64,000 nucleotides of DNA from Undibacterium hunanense (GCF_014284335.1 NZ_JACOGF010000002.1:202569-266568); one strand, 5' to 3'. Counted from the stretch's first letter, positions 34,970 through 44,759 are shown. Notes: generated by a model not told the origin, from the letters alone. Numbers and translations are program-made.

Positions 34970-37309
34970 ATGTCAGAAACCAAACCCCCGATTACTTTTG
35001 AAGACCTGCAATTGAGCGCGCCCATCATGCGCGCCTTGCAGGATGTAGGCTATGAAACACCATCGCCGATACAGGCGGCTACCATCCCGATTTTGCTGTC
35101 CAACCGTGACGTATTGGGCCAGGCCCAGACCGGTACCGGCAAAACCGCTGCTTTTGCCCTGCCTATCCTGTCACGCCTGGATATTCGCCAGACTACGCCA
35201 CAGGCACTGGTGCTGGCCCCGACACGTGAACTGGCAATACAGGTAGCCGAAGCCTTCCAGACTTATGCGCGCCATATTCCCGGCTTTCACGTCCTGCCTA
35301 TCTATGGTGGGCAAAGCTATGGTCCGCAATTGTCCGCATTGCGCCGTGGCGTGCATGTGGTAGTGGGTACGCCTGGCCGCGTGATTGACCATCTGGACAA
35401 GGGCACGCTGGATTTGTCTGCCCTGAAAACCCTGGTGCTGGATGAAGCTGATGAAATGCTGCGCATGGGCTTTATTGATGACGTAGAGCGCATCCTGCAA
35501 GAAACACCGGAAGGCCGTCAGACAGCATTGTTTTCGGCCACCATGCCTTCTGCCATCAAACGCATCGCCCAGACTTACCTGAACAAGCCGGCAGAAGTGA
35601 CAGTCGCTGCCAAGACGGGTACTGCCGACAATATCCGCCAGCGTTACTGGCTGGTCAGCGGCATGCACAAGCTGGACGCATTGACACGCATACTGGAAGC
35701 CGAGACTTTTGATGGCATGATCATTTTTGCCCGTACCAAACTGGGTACGGAAGAACTGGCAGCCAGGCTCGATGCAAGAGGCTTCTCGGTTGCTGCCATC
35801 AATGGCGACATCAACCAGCAACAGCGTGAACGCACTATCCAGCAACTGAAAGACGGCAAGATTGACATCCTGGTGGCGACCGACGTCGCTGCCCGTGGCC
35901 TGGACGTGGAACGCATCAGTCACGTCATCAATTACGACGTACCGTATGACCCGGAAAGCTATACCCACCGCATAGGCCGTACCGGTCGTGCTGGTCGCAG
36001 TGGCGAAGCCATCCTGTTCATTACCCCGCGTGAAAAAAACCTGTTGAAGGCGATAGAAAGAGCTACCCGTCAGCCAGTGTCGCCACTGGAACTGCCGACC
36101 ATACAGACCGTCAACAATGTCCGTATTGCCCGTTTCAAGGATCAGATTTCTGCCACGCTGGCACAAGGTGGTCTGGAAGAATTCACGTCCCTGATCGAAG
36201 ATTTTGAACGCGAGCAAAATATCCCGGCTGTGGAAATTGCTGCCGCGCTGGCCAAAATGGCGCGTGGCGATGAACCTTTGCTGCTCGATAAAAACCGTAA
36301 AGAAACCAAGAACGACGATAGCTGGCGCGATGAGCGTCCTGCCCGCGCTGAACGTGGCGACCGTGGTGACCGCGATCGTGGTGACAAGGGTGACCGGGGT
36401 GACAGGGGTGACCGTTTCGAACGCGCACCGCGTGAAGACCGTGGCGCACGCCGTGAACACAGCCCGCGTACGCCAGAGCCAGGCATGCAGACTTTCCGCA
36501 TCGCGGTCGGTCATGAGCATGGCGTCAAGCCTGGCAATATCGTTGGCGCGATTGCCAATGAAGCCAATATAGAATCCAAGTTCATCGGCCGTATCGATAT
36601 CTATGATGACTACACCATCCTCGATCTGCCAGACAATCTGCCTGGCGACATGATGGAACACCTGAGTTCAGTACGTGTTGCTGGCCAGGCCCTTCGCATC
36701 AGTGCAGAAAAAGGCCAGGGCAGCAGCGCACCAGCATCCCGTCCGGCACCACGTGCAGCGCGTGAAGAAGCGCCTCGCGAACGTGCTCCGCGTATAGCTG
36801 AAGCCGCACCTGGCAGCAAGCTGAATCAGGTCGTAGATCGTGCTGCCCGTGCTCCTCTTGATGAAGAACGTCCGGCCAAGCCTAAAAAAGACAAGGCTGA
36901 CGGCAAAGGCAAGGTCGGCATCCCCATGCTGACTTACCGTATCGAAGTCGGCAAGGCTGATGCAGTAACGCCTAGCAATATCGTTGGTGCGATTGCCAAC
37001 GAAGCAGGGCTGGAAGCGAAGCACATAGGCCGTATCGATATTTTTGACGACTACAGCACACTGGATTTACCGGATGGCATGCCCAAGGAATTGCTGAAAC
37101 AGTTGAAGGCAGTCTGGGTCGCCGGCAAGCAAATCCAGATCAGCCCGGTGGGCGAAGAGCATGTGCGCAAGCCTCTGCCAGCAAACCAGCCATCACCTTT
37201 CGGCCCCAAGAAAGCAGGCGGTGATCGCCGCGTGACAGAAAAAGCCAAGGGTTATGGTGCAGGCAAGCCAGCAGCAGCCAAGCCACATCGCAAAGGCCCT
37301 AAAGCCTGA
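34970..37309 (+). CDS. DEAD-box RNA helicase with two DbpA-type RNA-binding domains
   Basis: 779 residues. The helicase core has Q-motif near 34, Walker A AQTGTGKT (52-59), PTREL (84-88), DEAD (158-161), SAT (189-191), and in the second RecA domain DVAARGLD and HRIGRTGR. After a linker of Arg/Asp/Gly repeats (about 455-500) there are two copies of the DbpA/CsdA C-terminal RNA-binding fold, at about 506-577 and 653-723 (both with SNIVGAIANEA-type and IGRIDI motifs). CsdA has a single such domain. The likely role is cold-shock RNA unwinding or ribosome assembly. A MITE-like element is inserted at its stop codon. Confidence 0.92.
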   Translation: MSETKPPITFEDLQLSAPIMRALQDVGYETPSPIQAATIPILLSNRDVLGQAQTGTGKTAAFALPILSRLDIRQTTPQALVLAPTRELAIQVAEAFQTYARHIPGFHVLPIYGGQSYGPQLSALRRGVHVVVGTPGRVIDHLDKGTLDLSALKTLVLDEADEMLRMGFIDDVERILQETPEGRQTALFSATMPSAIKRIAQTYLNKPAEVTVAAKTGTADNIRQRYWLVSGMHKLDALTRILEAETFDGMIIFARTKLGTEELAARLDARGFSVAAINGDINQQQRERTIQQLKDGKIDILVATDVAARGLDVERISHVINYDVPYDPESYTHRIGRTGRAGRSGEAILFITPREKNLLKAIERATRQPVSPLELPTIQTVNNVRIARFKDQISATLAQGGLEEFTSLIEDFEREQNIPAVEIAAALAKMARGDEPLLLDKNRKETKNDDSWRDERPARAERGDRGDRDRGDKGDRGDRGDRFERAPREDRGARREHSPRTPEPGMQTFRIAVGHEHGVKPGNIVGAIANEANIESKFIGRIDIYDDYTILDLPDNLPGDMMEHLSSVRVAGQALRISAEKGQGSSAPASRPAPRAAREEAPRERAPRIAEAAPGSKLNQVVDRAARAPLDEERPAKPKKDKADGKGKVGIPMLTYRIEVGKADAVTPSNIVGAIANEAGLEAKHIGRIDIFDDYSTLDLPDGMPKELLKQLKAVWVAGKQIQISPVGEEHVRKPLPANQPSPFGPKKAGGDRRVTEKAKGYGAGKPAAAKPHRKGPKA

Positions 37310-37470
37310 GAACCTGCTGACGATCTTACTGCGCGAGCGCAATCGGAGTCGACGCGGGGCTCATGTGCTGCTCAAAATGCTCATGTACTAGAGTACATTC
37401 CGCTTTTTGCGCTGCACTTAGTTACCCTTACCCCGCTGACGCTCGCTCGCTACAGATCGTCAACAGGTTC
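37310..37470. mobile_element. 161-bp MITE-like palindromic element with TGA target duplication
   Basis: It starts at the base after the helicase stop codon. Inverted repeats GAACCTGCTGACGATCT and its near-complement enclose a hairpin with the ATGTACTAGAGTACAT tip. TGA is repeated on both sides (37307-37309, which is the stop codon, and 37471-37473). Its interior matches 28865-29005 but is about 20 bp longer. The target duplication regenerates the stop codon. Confidence 0.88.
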
Positions 37471-37538
37471 TGAGTGAGTCAGCTGTATCTGGGGTAGTGT
37501 GAGGGCTGAGGCCTTAGCCCCATCACTGCAAGTCTGAC

Positions 37539-37576
37539 AAATACAAACCCCCGCTTTCATGCGGGGGTTTGTATTT
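37539..37576 (+). terminator. Strong Rho-independent terminator
   Basis: A perfect 16-bp stem (AAATACAAACCCCCGC at 37539-37554 with 37561-37576) and a 6-nt loop. It serves the helicase gene (about 230 bp away, beyond the inserted element). Confidence 0.85.
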
Positions 37577-37863
37577 GGTGCTCTGGGGCAGTATGCCCTG
37601 TGTCTGATTGATGGTATGCCACTTGCACGCAAGCACACTGCAGATAATGCCTGTTTTAAGATTGTGATTTGTATTTAAACTACATAATTGTATTGTGATG
37701 GGATGTGTTTGTGAAAATCTTTTGGCATCGTTTTCATGAGCTTTCCTCATAGGGAAGCCTAAAAATCACAGTCTGTCATTGTAGTGATTCTTGTTTTATT
37801 TTCACTTGATCCGTATTTTTTGTTGATGTATCTTGACTACATAAACAACAAAGAGACAAGATC
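37577..37863. other. Promoter region of the amylase gene
   Basis: About 290 AT-rich bases without a gene. An imperfect inverted repeat TGTATTTAAACTACA (37670-37684, TGTA-N7-TACA) and a second CTTGACTACATA segment (near 37835) repeat the ACTACAT word. They could be operator sites for a carbohydrate-responsive regulator; this is only a pattern observation. Confidence 0.3.
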
Positions 37864-39198
37864 ATGAACAAACTAGTCAGTGTGGCCTTGCTTGGCCTGC
37901 TATCGCTGTCGGCACATGCGCAAACCAGCAGCAGCGTCAAACATCCGGCATGGAGCAGGAATGCGGCGATTTATGAAGCGAATATCCGTCAGCATTCTCC
38001 CGAGGGCAGTTTCAGGCGCTTCCAGGACTATCTGCCTGAATTGAAGAAAATGGGCGTGGGCATTATCTGGATCATGCCCATCAATCCCATAGGTGAAAAA
38101 AACCGCAAGGGCACACTGGGCAGTTATTACGCTGTCAGGGATTACAAAGGCGTCAATCCTGAATTTGGAACGCCAGCTGATTTCAGGAGCCTGGTGGATG
38201 CAGCCCATGCGCTGGGCATGAAGGTCATCATAGACTGGGTTGCCAACCACACCGCCTGGGATCATCCCTGGGTCACATCTCACCCCGAGTATTACCTCAA
38301 AAATGACAAGGGCGAATTCGTGCCTCCTGTACCCGACTGGCAGGACGTCATCAAGCTCAATTATGCAAACAGGCAACTGCGGGCTGAGATGATAGATTCG
38401 TTGAAGTTCTGGCTGACTGAATATGGTATTGATGGCTTCCGCTGTGACGTGGCCGAGATGGTGCCTACCGATTTCTGGAATGAAGCCAGGGCTGCACTTG
38501 ACAAGGTCAAGCCGGTCTTCATGCTGGCCGAAGCCGAGACCACAGACTTGCACGAAAAAGCCTTTGACATGACTTATGCATGGCAGCTCAAGGATTTGTT
38601 TGGCGAAATCGCCAAGGGCAAGAAAAACGCCAATGACCTGGCGGCCTACATGGCTGGGCCGGAAAAGAAATTCAACCGCAATGCCTATCGCATGCTGCAT
38701 ACCTCCAACCATGATTTGAATTCATGGGAAGGTACAGAATTCGAACGTCTGGGTGATGGCGCAGAAAATTTCCTGGTGCTGTCGAATCTGCTGAAAGGCA
38801 TGCCCCTGCTGTATTCCGGCCAGGAAGCGGGTAACACCAAACGTCTGGAATTTTTTGAGCGCGACTCTATACAGTGGAAAGAGCATCCCTATAAGGCCAT
38901 CTATACCACCCTGTTCCAGTTGAAAAAAACCAATCATGCCTTGTGGAATGGGCTGGATGGTGGTGAGCAAATGCGCTTGCCAACGACCAATGATGCAGCC
39001 ATCTATGCATTTTCACGCAGCAAGGCGGGTAACCAGGTGGTAGGTATTTTCAATCTCAGCGGACAGGCGCAGCAATTCAGTTTCAGCAAGGCACCTGCTG
39101 CATCGCTGAGCAATCTGTTTTCAGGTCAGAAAGAAAGCCTGAAACAGGGCCAGCAAATCAGCCTGAAGCCCTGGGAATACAAAGTTTTGATCAAGTAA
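37864..39198 (+). CDS. GH13 family alpha-amylase-like glycosidase, exported
   Basis: 444 residues, signal peptide ending AHAQ (about residue 20). The (beta/alpha)8 barrel shows GIIWIMPINPIG, VIIDWVANHT, the nucleophile D195 in GFRCDVAEM, the general acid E223 in FMLAEAET, and the third acid D284 in SNHDLNSW. A short C-terminal beta domain follows (from about 375). It should act on alpha-glucans in the periplasm or outside. It is a single gene with no transporter or sugar regulator beside it, ending 21 bp from a convergent gene with no terminator between them. Confidence 0.9.
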   Translation: MNKLVSVALLGLLSLSAHAQTSSSVKHPAWSRNAAIYEANIRQHSPEGSFRRFQDYLPELKKMGVGIIWIMPINPIGEKNRKGTLGSYYAVRDYKGVNPEFGTPADFRSLVDAAHALGMKVIIDWVANHTAWDHPWVTSHPEYYLKNDKGEFVPPVPDWQDVIKLNYANRQLRAEMIDSLKFWLTEYGIDGFRCDVAEMVPTDFWNEARAALDKVKPVFMLAEAETTDLHEKAFDMTYAWQLKDLFGEIAKGKKNANDLAAYMAGPEKKFNRNAYRMLHTSNHDLNSWEGTEFERLGDGAENFLVLSNLLKGMPLLYSGQEAGNTKRLEFFERDSIQWKEHPYKAIYTTLFQLKKTNHALWNGLDGGEQMRLPTTNDAAIYAFSRSKAGNQVVGIFNLSGQAQQFSFSKAPAASLSNLFSGQKESLKQGQQISLKPWEYKVLIK

Positions 39199-39219
39199 GT
39201 CCGATTTCCAAATTAGTGC

Positions 39220-41394
39220 TTACCCGATATCCGACACCGGTACTGCCAGCCGGTCCGGATTGCTGATGCCGGCAATCCGGGTCAGGGTTTGCGTCAGCAC
39301 TGCCACATCATGATCGAAATTACCATGTCCTGATGGCATGCTGTGTCTGCCATCATGCATATATTTGTCGTGAATGATGTGCAGCGTGGATGCCTGTGTT
39401 TTGTTCAGACCCGCACCGGTGGCGGCAAAACCTGAAGGTATTTTCCTGGCCCAGTAAAACTGGTTCCAGCTTTGCAGACTGCGCATGCTGGCATGATTCC
39501 ATTGTCCGTTTTGCTGGTTTTTGTCAGCAAAGCTGGCGGCATCGAAACTGGCTGCCATGCCCAGCAGGGGGGTCTTGTGCTGGCTTTCAAAAGCGCGTGC
39601 AATCAGATACAGCATGGATTTTTGATAGATGCCACCAACGTTGTCATCCAGCTCGCGGGTGTCTGACAGCAGGTGGATATGAAAGCTCTGTCGTGGCAGC
39701 AGGCCGGAACGTATGGCCGGGCGGTAAGTGCTGTCGGCAAAAGCGATACTGCAGGCTGGTGCATACAGGCTGCAGGTTTTAACAGCCAGCTTGCGCTGCT
39801 CCAGAAGACCCAGCAGATGTCCGTGCAGGATGGCACCGGCAGAATGGCCTATCAAATGGATTTCCAGCCTGTCCTGGCCGATGGCATGCCGTAATTCCTG
39901 CAGGTATTTTGCCAGTACATACAATCCGCGTGGCGGGTCGCCATCTTCCGCTGCCTGCGCTGCATTCATCTTCATTTGCACCCACAGGCCCTTGGCACCG
40001 GATGATTCGCAGGCAGCTTCCAGGGTGCGGTCCAGTGCTTCTTGCGCAGCCTTGTTGATGGCAGGCGCATGTTCCTGCATCTTGTCTTGCAGTAGGTCGT
40101 TAAGGGCAGGGCAAAGGCCAGTCTTCCAGCTGATGAACAGCGGGTAGATGCCATTTGCCAGAAAATAAGGTGCCAGGGCGGCACTGCGTAGCAGGCTGGC
40201 TTCTTCGCTATCCATGCCTGCCTGGGCATACAGCACCAGCTTCAATTTTTTATTGCTGCCCAGATTAGCCAGCCAGGCTTGCGGCGCTTGCAGCACCACC
40301 TGTTCCGCCGCTGCCACTGCGTCTGCGGCACCCAGCAGGCGCTGTATCAAGCCGCCATCATTGCCCAGCACCAGCGTCAGGCCATAAGCCTGATCGACGC
40401 TCAGACTGGGCGGCCCGGCCTTGCTGCTGGCTGGCAAGGCCTGTGGCCGGACTGCGGAACCGCTGGCACGGTAGGCCGGTAAGGCTGGCAATGCAGTCAG
40501 TTTGGCGGCTCGTGGATTGCTGCTCTGCCAGTCGTGACGGATGGCGGGGCGTTCGATTGCCACACCCAGCGATATGGCCCAGGCATCGCCGCCGTAGGTA
40601 ATCCAGTCATCATAGGTGAGTATCGCGAAACCCTGATGGCCCCAGTCCTTACCCCATGAATTTTGCACAATGAAACCCTGCCCGGTATAACCAAGTATGG
40701 CGTAGGCATGTCCGCTGGTGGGACCATTGTCAGACGAGAACGGGATCACCGGCAATTGTGCAAAGCTGGCTGCGGCATTTGCCATGTTGTCCTGTTCCAG
40801 GGCCCAGCCCGCATGTACCCTGCCGGATACGTAGATGGCACCGATTTCCAGTAGCGCTGCCTGCATGTCAGTCACAGAACTCTTGTCAATGCGGTAGTAC
40901 ACTCCAAGCGGCCTTTGTAAGGCTTCTTGCGCCCAGCCTTCACGCGGGGCTTCAAAGGCAGGGGCCCTGTCGTTTTTATTGACGGTGTAAGGCCATAAAT
41001 CGCGTCGGCACACGCCATGTTTGTGCCAGCCCTTGAGCGCACCACGGCAACTTGAGCCGGTATAGTCTTCACCGGCCCATTCATCATAAAACTTGGCCAG
41101 GTGATACAGCATGCGTGGACTGCATTGCGGGCTTTCCGGGTCGCGCAGCCAGAACAGGTAATTAATGATGGCTGCCAGGCCAAATCCTGTGCAGGCACCA
41201 TCATTGCCCTGGTTCAGTACCATGCCGGCTTTGACATATTCGGGAAACACGGTGCTGAGTGTCGTTGCCGACGGATAGCAGGGGGGCAGATTGCTGATCC
41301 GTGGTGCATACAGGCGGTCACGGATGTCGAGGCGATCCGGGCGTGCATCCAGCGACAGTGTGGTGGTATTGAACTGGAATTGACTGGTAGACAT
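39220..41394 (-). CDS. Papain-like (C1) protease fused to a lipase-like alpha/beta-hydrolase
   Basis: 724 residues, no signal peptide. Residues about 55-280 are a C1-type protease: Cys nucleophile C68 in NQGNDGACTGFGLA, H229 in SGHAYAILGY and N245 in VQNSWGKDWG make the full triad. A Pro/Ala/Ser linker (about 295-330) leads to a second region (about 380-620) with GHSAG (516-520, S518), typical of lipases/esterases. So two hydrolases lie in one chain. I know of no such standard family. The pairing resembles bacterial effector or toxin designs, but nothing else here supports that. Confidence 0.8.
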   Translation of the reverse strand: MSTSQFQFNTTTLSLDARPDRLDIRDRLYAPRISNLPPCYPSATTLSTVFPEYVKAGMVLNQGNDGACTGFGLAAIINYLFWLRDPESPQCSPRMLYHLAKFYDEWAGEDYTGSSCRGALKGWHKHGVCRRDLWPYTVNKNDRAPAFEAPREGWAQEALQRPLGVYYRIDKSSVTDMQAALLEIGAIYVSGRVHAGWALEQDNMANAAASFAQLPVIPFSSDNGPTSGHAYAILGYTGQGFIVQNSWGKDWGHQGFAILTYDDWITYGGDAWAISLGVAIERPAIRHDWQSSNPRAAKLTALPALPAYRASGSAVRPQALPASSKAGPPSLSVDQAYGLTLVLGNDGGLIQRLLGAADAVAAAEQVVLQAPQAWLANLGSNKKLKLVLYAQAGMDSEEASLLRSAALAPYFLANGIYPLFISWKTGLCPALNDLLQDKMQEHAPAINKAAQEALDRTLEAACESSGAKGLWVQMKMNAAQAAEDGDPPRGLYVLAKYLQELRHAIGQDRLEIHLIGHSAGAILHGHLLGLLEQRKLAVKTCSLYAPACSIAFADSTYRPAIRSGLLPRQSFHIHLLSDTRELDDNVGGIYQKSMLYLIARAFESQHKTPLLGMAASFDAASFADKNQQNGQWNHASMRSLQSWNQFYWARKIPSGFAATGAGLNKTQASTLHIIHDKYMHDGRHSMPSGHGNFDHDVAVLTQTLTRIAGISNPDRLAVPVSDIG

Positions 41395-41612
41395 GCGGTT
41401 TCCTGGCGATGTGGACTATGCGTACGACTATGCGTACATTGCTTAATTTGCAATCGTAAAGTGTCGCAGGAATGCCAGCACTTGGCAATAGCGGGGAAGA
41501 CACGAACAGGGAGGAGTGTGGCTGGAGAGCCTGGCGGCGCTGGTGATGCAATGGCTGCCAGTCTTTCGCATTCGCCAGGCGATGCTGGCGAATGCGTATT
41601 ACTTGAGCTTGA

Positions 41613-42590
41613 TTACTTCTTCACTTCGGCAGATGCAGAAGCCGATGCAGACGCTGCTGGCGTTGATGTGCCAGGTGTCACTGTCAGTGGTGCGCCTGTT
41701 GCGGCAGCAGCGGAGGCAGGTGCAGGTGCTTCGCCCTTGATTTCTATCTTGGCTTTTGCTTTCAGGTCATCCAGCATGGTTTTCAGGTTTTGCTGTTGCA
41801 ATTGCTGAGTCAGGCCAGCTTTGACATCTTCCAGTGAAGGTGGTGTCAGTGGACGGCTGTCGTCAAGAATGATGACGTGATAACCGAACTGGGATTTGAC
41901 TGGCTCTTCAGTGAACTTGCCTTTTTCCAGTTTGGCGACAGCAGCGCCGAATTCAGGCACCATGCCACGTGGGTTGAACCAGCCCAGATCGCCGCCCTTG
42001 TCTTTCGAGCCAGGATCTTTGGATTTGGATTTTGCCAGACCATCAAAAGCCTTGATGTCTTTCTTGATCTTGGCGATGATGTCTTTGGCTTCATCTTCCT
42101 TGGCGACCAGGATATGGCGGGCCTTGTATTCATTGCCGCTGGCAGTCGCCTTGAACTTGTCGTATTCGGCTTTCAGTGCTTCATCAGTGACCGTGGCTGT
42201 CTTGATGTAGTCTTTGACATAGGCATTCGCCAGGATGGACTGTTTGGTCATTTCCAGCTGGTCAGCCACTTCTGGTGTCTTGTCCAGACCTTTGGTCACA
42301 GCCAGTTGGGCTACCAGAATTTGCATGGACAGGTTATCAATCACCATCTTGCGTGTTTCTGGCGTGTCAGGCATGCCCTGGGCTGCCTGTTGCTGCATGA
42401 TCTGGTCCAGCTGTTTTTTGCTGATGGCGGTACCATTCACAGTCGCTGCCACTTCTGAACTGCTGGCAGCAGCAGATGCGGATGCCGCCGCTGGTGTCGA
42501 CGCTGTTTTTGCAGCATCTTTATCATTACAGGCGCTCAGTACCAACATGGCAAGCGCGCTACCCAGAACAACACGGGATTTAATTGACAT
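41613..42590 (-). CDS. Parvulin-type peptidyl-prolyl isomerase, lipoprotein
   Basis: 325 residues from the ATG at 42590 (AAGGA upstream; the frame extends 22 codons further without a site). Lipobox LSAC with acylated C21, then an Ala/Ser-rich spacer. A SurA-like helical N-domain precedes the parvulin domain (about 155-245: ARHILVAKEDEA, GGDLGWFNPRGMVPEF, QFGYHVIILDD). It resembles EpsD/PrsA-like envelope chaperones that fold outer-membrane or secreted proteins. The C-terminus has a Thr/Pro/Ala and SASASASA tail. It is divergently placed to the M28 gene. Confidence 0.88.
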   Translation of the reverse strand: MSIKSRVVLGSALAMLVLSACNDKDAAKTASTPAAASASAAASSSEVAATVNGTAISKKQLDQIMQQQAAQGMPDTPETRKMVIDNLSMQILVAQLAVTKGLDKTPEVADQLEMTKQSILANAYVKDYIKTATVTDEALKAEYDKFKATASGNEYKARHILVAKEDEAKDIIAKIKKDIKAFDGLAKSKSKDPGSKDKGGDLGWFNPRGMVPEFGAAVAKLEKGKFTEEPVKSQFGYHVIILDDSRPLTPPSLEDVKAGLTQQLQQQNLKTMLDDLKAKAKIEIKGEAPAPASAAAATGAPLTVTPGTSTPAASASASASAEVKK

Positions 42591-42992
42591 ACGAATTCCT
42601 TCAATATTGAGCTGTATCACAGCACGGATCATGAGCGCATGCAGCACAATCCGCATGCGACGAATAAAAAATGACGGTGAATTTTACTCGTGATTATGCT
42701 TGTTTTGCCAGAAATTCATTTTTACTTACCAATTAAAGATCAACTATTTCAGTGCTTGTCCTGCGTGTTGCCATGCATTGCCAATCAGTTATCTTCATTT
42801 TTAAGATAAATTCCCTGCAAATGTTGAAAAATTTGCTGAATTCCCCTGAAAACAAGGAACAAAAGCGCAATTATTAACTCAAAGCAATGCTTTTAGCAGC
42901 AGGACAAATTAAGCTAAATGAACCCGACCCAGCTTTGCAACAAAGCAATGTCACTATCAAAGACACCCCAGATTTCCTACAGGAGACCAGCA
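42591..42992. other. Divergent promoter region, PPIase / M28 peptidase
   Basis: About 400 AT-rich bases with no convincing gene (the upstream frame extensions lack start signals). Ribosome-binding sites lie at both ends; no unambiguous promoter consensus is seen. Confidence 0.4.
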
Positions 42993-44663
42993 ATGCGCAT
43001 GTTTCACGTTTTATTGGGTACCGCCATCGTCGCCAGCAGTTTTACCGCAAGCGCCAGCTTTGCCGCTGCCGCGACTGAAGAGAAGGTCGATCTTGAACTC
43101 ATTACCCGCTTGCGTGATGAAGCCATGAACCGCTCCAAGGCCCAGGAAATTTTTGGCGTACTGACCGATGAAATCGGGCCGCGCCTGACCGGCTCACCGG
43201 CATTGCGCAAAGCCAGTGAATGGACGCGTTCAAAATTCAGTGAATGGGGTTTGCAGAATGTGCACAGCGAAAGCTTTGCCCCCTTTGGCCGTGGCTGGAC
43301 GCTGGAAAAGACAACCTTGCGCATGGTCTCACCTTCACAGTTTGATGTGTACGCCATCCCCAAGGCCTGGACGCCAGGTACCGATGGCATGCAGCGTGGC
43401 AAGCTGATGATTGCAAAAATGCTGGCCGATGAAGACCTGGCCAAATGGAAGGGCAAACTGGCTGGTGCAATTGTGTTGCTGGATGAACCCCTGCCCATCA
43501 AGCCGCATATGAAAGCCGATGCGCATCGTTATTCACATGAAGAACTGGATGAACTGACCAAGGTCGATTTTGAAGCCGCTCCTTCGCGTCGTGGTGATTT
43601 GCCGACCTACATCAAGCAACTGGCCTTTCGCAAGAAACTGCGCACTTTCCTGACCGAAGAAAAAGTACTGGCAGCACTGAACGTCACGCGCGGGGAAGAT
43701 GGCACCATTTTTGTCCAGGAAGGTGGCTCTTACAAAAAGGATGAAGCCACTGGCCCCGCCAATCTGGTCGTGGCCAGCGAAACCTATAATCGCCTGTACC
43801 GCCTGGTCGAAAAGAAAAAAGACGTGGAACTGGAAATCGATATCAAGGCCAGATTCAATGACGAAGATCCGGAAGCCGCCATCAATGTGCTTGCTGAAAT
43901 CCCCGGCACCGACAAAAAGGATGAAATCGTCATGCTGGGCGCGCATCTGGATTCATGGCATGGTGGCACCGGTGCCACCGACAATGCGGCTGGTGTAGCC
44001 ATGGTGATGGAGGCAGTGCGTCTGTTGAAGGTCAGTGGTTTCAAGCCGCGCCGTACCATACGTATAGCCTTGTGGGGTGGTGAAGAGCAGGGCTTGCTGG
44101 GTTCACGCGCCTATGTCAATAAATGGGTAGCTTCGCGCCCTGAACCGACCGATCCCAAGGAACTGGAATTGCCATCGTTTGCCCGCAAGCTGACCGGCCC
44201 CATGAGCGTCAAGCCCATGCATGGCAAGATTTCTGCGTATTTCAACCTGGACAATGGTGGCGGCAAAATCCGTGGCATCTATGCGGAAAACAATGCAGCC
44301 GTCAAACCGATTTTTGATGCCTGGCTGGCCCCTTTCAATGATGTCGGCGCTACCACCACCACTCTGCGCAGCACCGGCAGCACTGACCATGTGAGTTTTG
44401 ATCGCGTTGGCGTACCAGGCTTCCAGTTCGTTCAGGATGACATGGATTATTTCAGCCGTACCCATCATTCCAGCATGGACCTGTACGACAAGGTGCAAAA
44501 AAGCGACCTGACCCAGGCTTCCCTGGTCCTGGCCAGCTTTGTCGCCCATACCGCAAACCGCAACGACATGCTGCCGCGCAAGCCTTTGCCTAAAGACCCA
44601 CCGGCGGAAGAAAAGAAAGAAGACGGCAAGGAAACAACAGCAAGCGCTGACGGCAAGAAATAA
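42993..44663 (+). CDS. M28 family zinc aminopeptidase/carboxypeptidase
   Basis: 556 residues from the ATG at 42993 (AGGAG 7 nt upstream). Signal peptide ends AAAA (about residue 27). An N-terminal cap and PA-like insert (to about 290) precede the M28 domain: H318 in GAHLDSW, D330 in GATDNAAG, catalytic E364/E365 in GGEEQGLLGS, then FNLDNGG and H in STDHVSFD. All metal ligands are present. It trims exported peptides. The C-terminus is a Lys/Glu-rich tail. The next gene starts 96 bp later, with no terminator seen. Confidence 0.9.
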   Translation: MRMFHVLLGTAIVASSFTASASFAAAATEEKVDLELITRLRDEAMNRSKAQEIFGVLTDEIGPRLTGSPALRKASEWTRSKFSEWGLQNVHSESFAPFGRGWTLEKTTLRMVSPSQFDVYAIPKAWTPGTDGMQRGKLMIAKMLADEDLAKWKGKLAGAIVLLDEPLPIKPHMKADAHRYSHEELDELTKVDFEAAPSRRGDLPTYIKQLAFRKKLRTFLTEEKVLAALNVTRGEDGTIFVQEGGSYKKDEATGPANLVVASETYNRLYRLVEKKKDVELEIDIKARFNDEDPEAAINVLAEIPGTDKKDEIVMLGAHLDSWHGGTGATDNAAGVAMVMEAVRLLKVSGFKPRRTIRIALWGGEEQGLLGSRAYVNKWVASRPEPTDPKELELPSFARKLTGPMSVKPMHGKISAYFNLDNGGGKIRGIYAENNAAVKPIFDAWLAPFNDVGATTTTLRSTGSTDHVSFDRVGVPGFQFVQDDMDYFSRTHHSSMDLYDKVQKSDLTQASLVLASFVAHTANRNDMLPRKPLPKDPPAEEKKEDGKETTASADGKK

Positions 44664-44759
44664 ATCTGCTGATATGGCCTGTCCAGAGGGTCAGTTCTGT
44701 ATTGCATTCCCGAACAAGAATACAATGCAGGCTGATCCTTTTTTATTGATGCGCAGACC

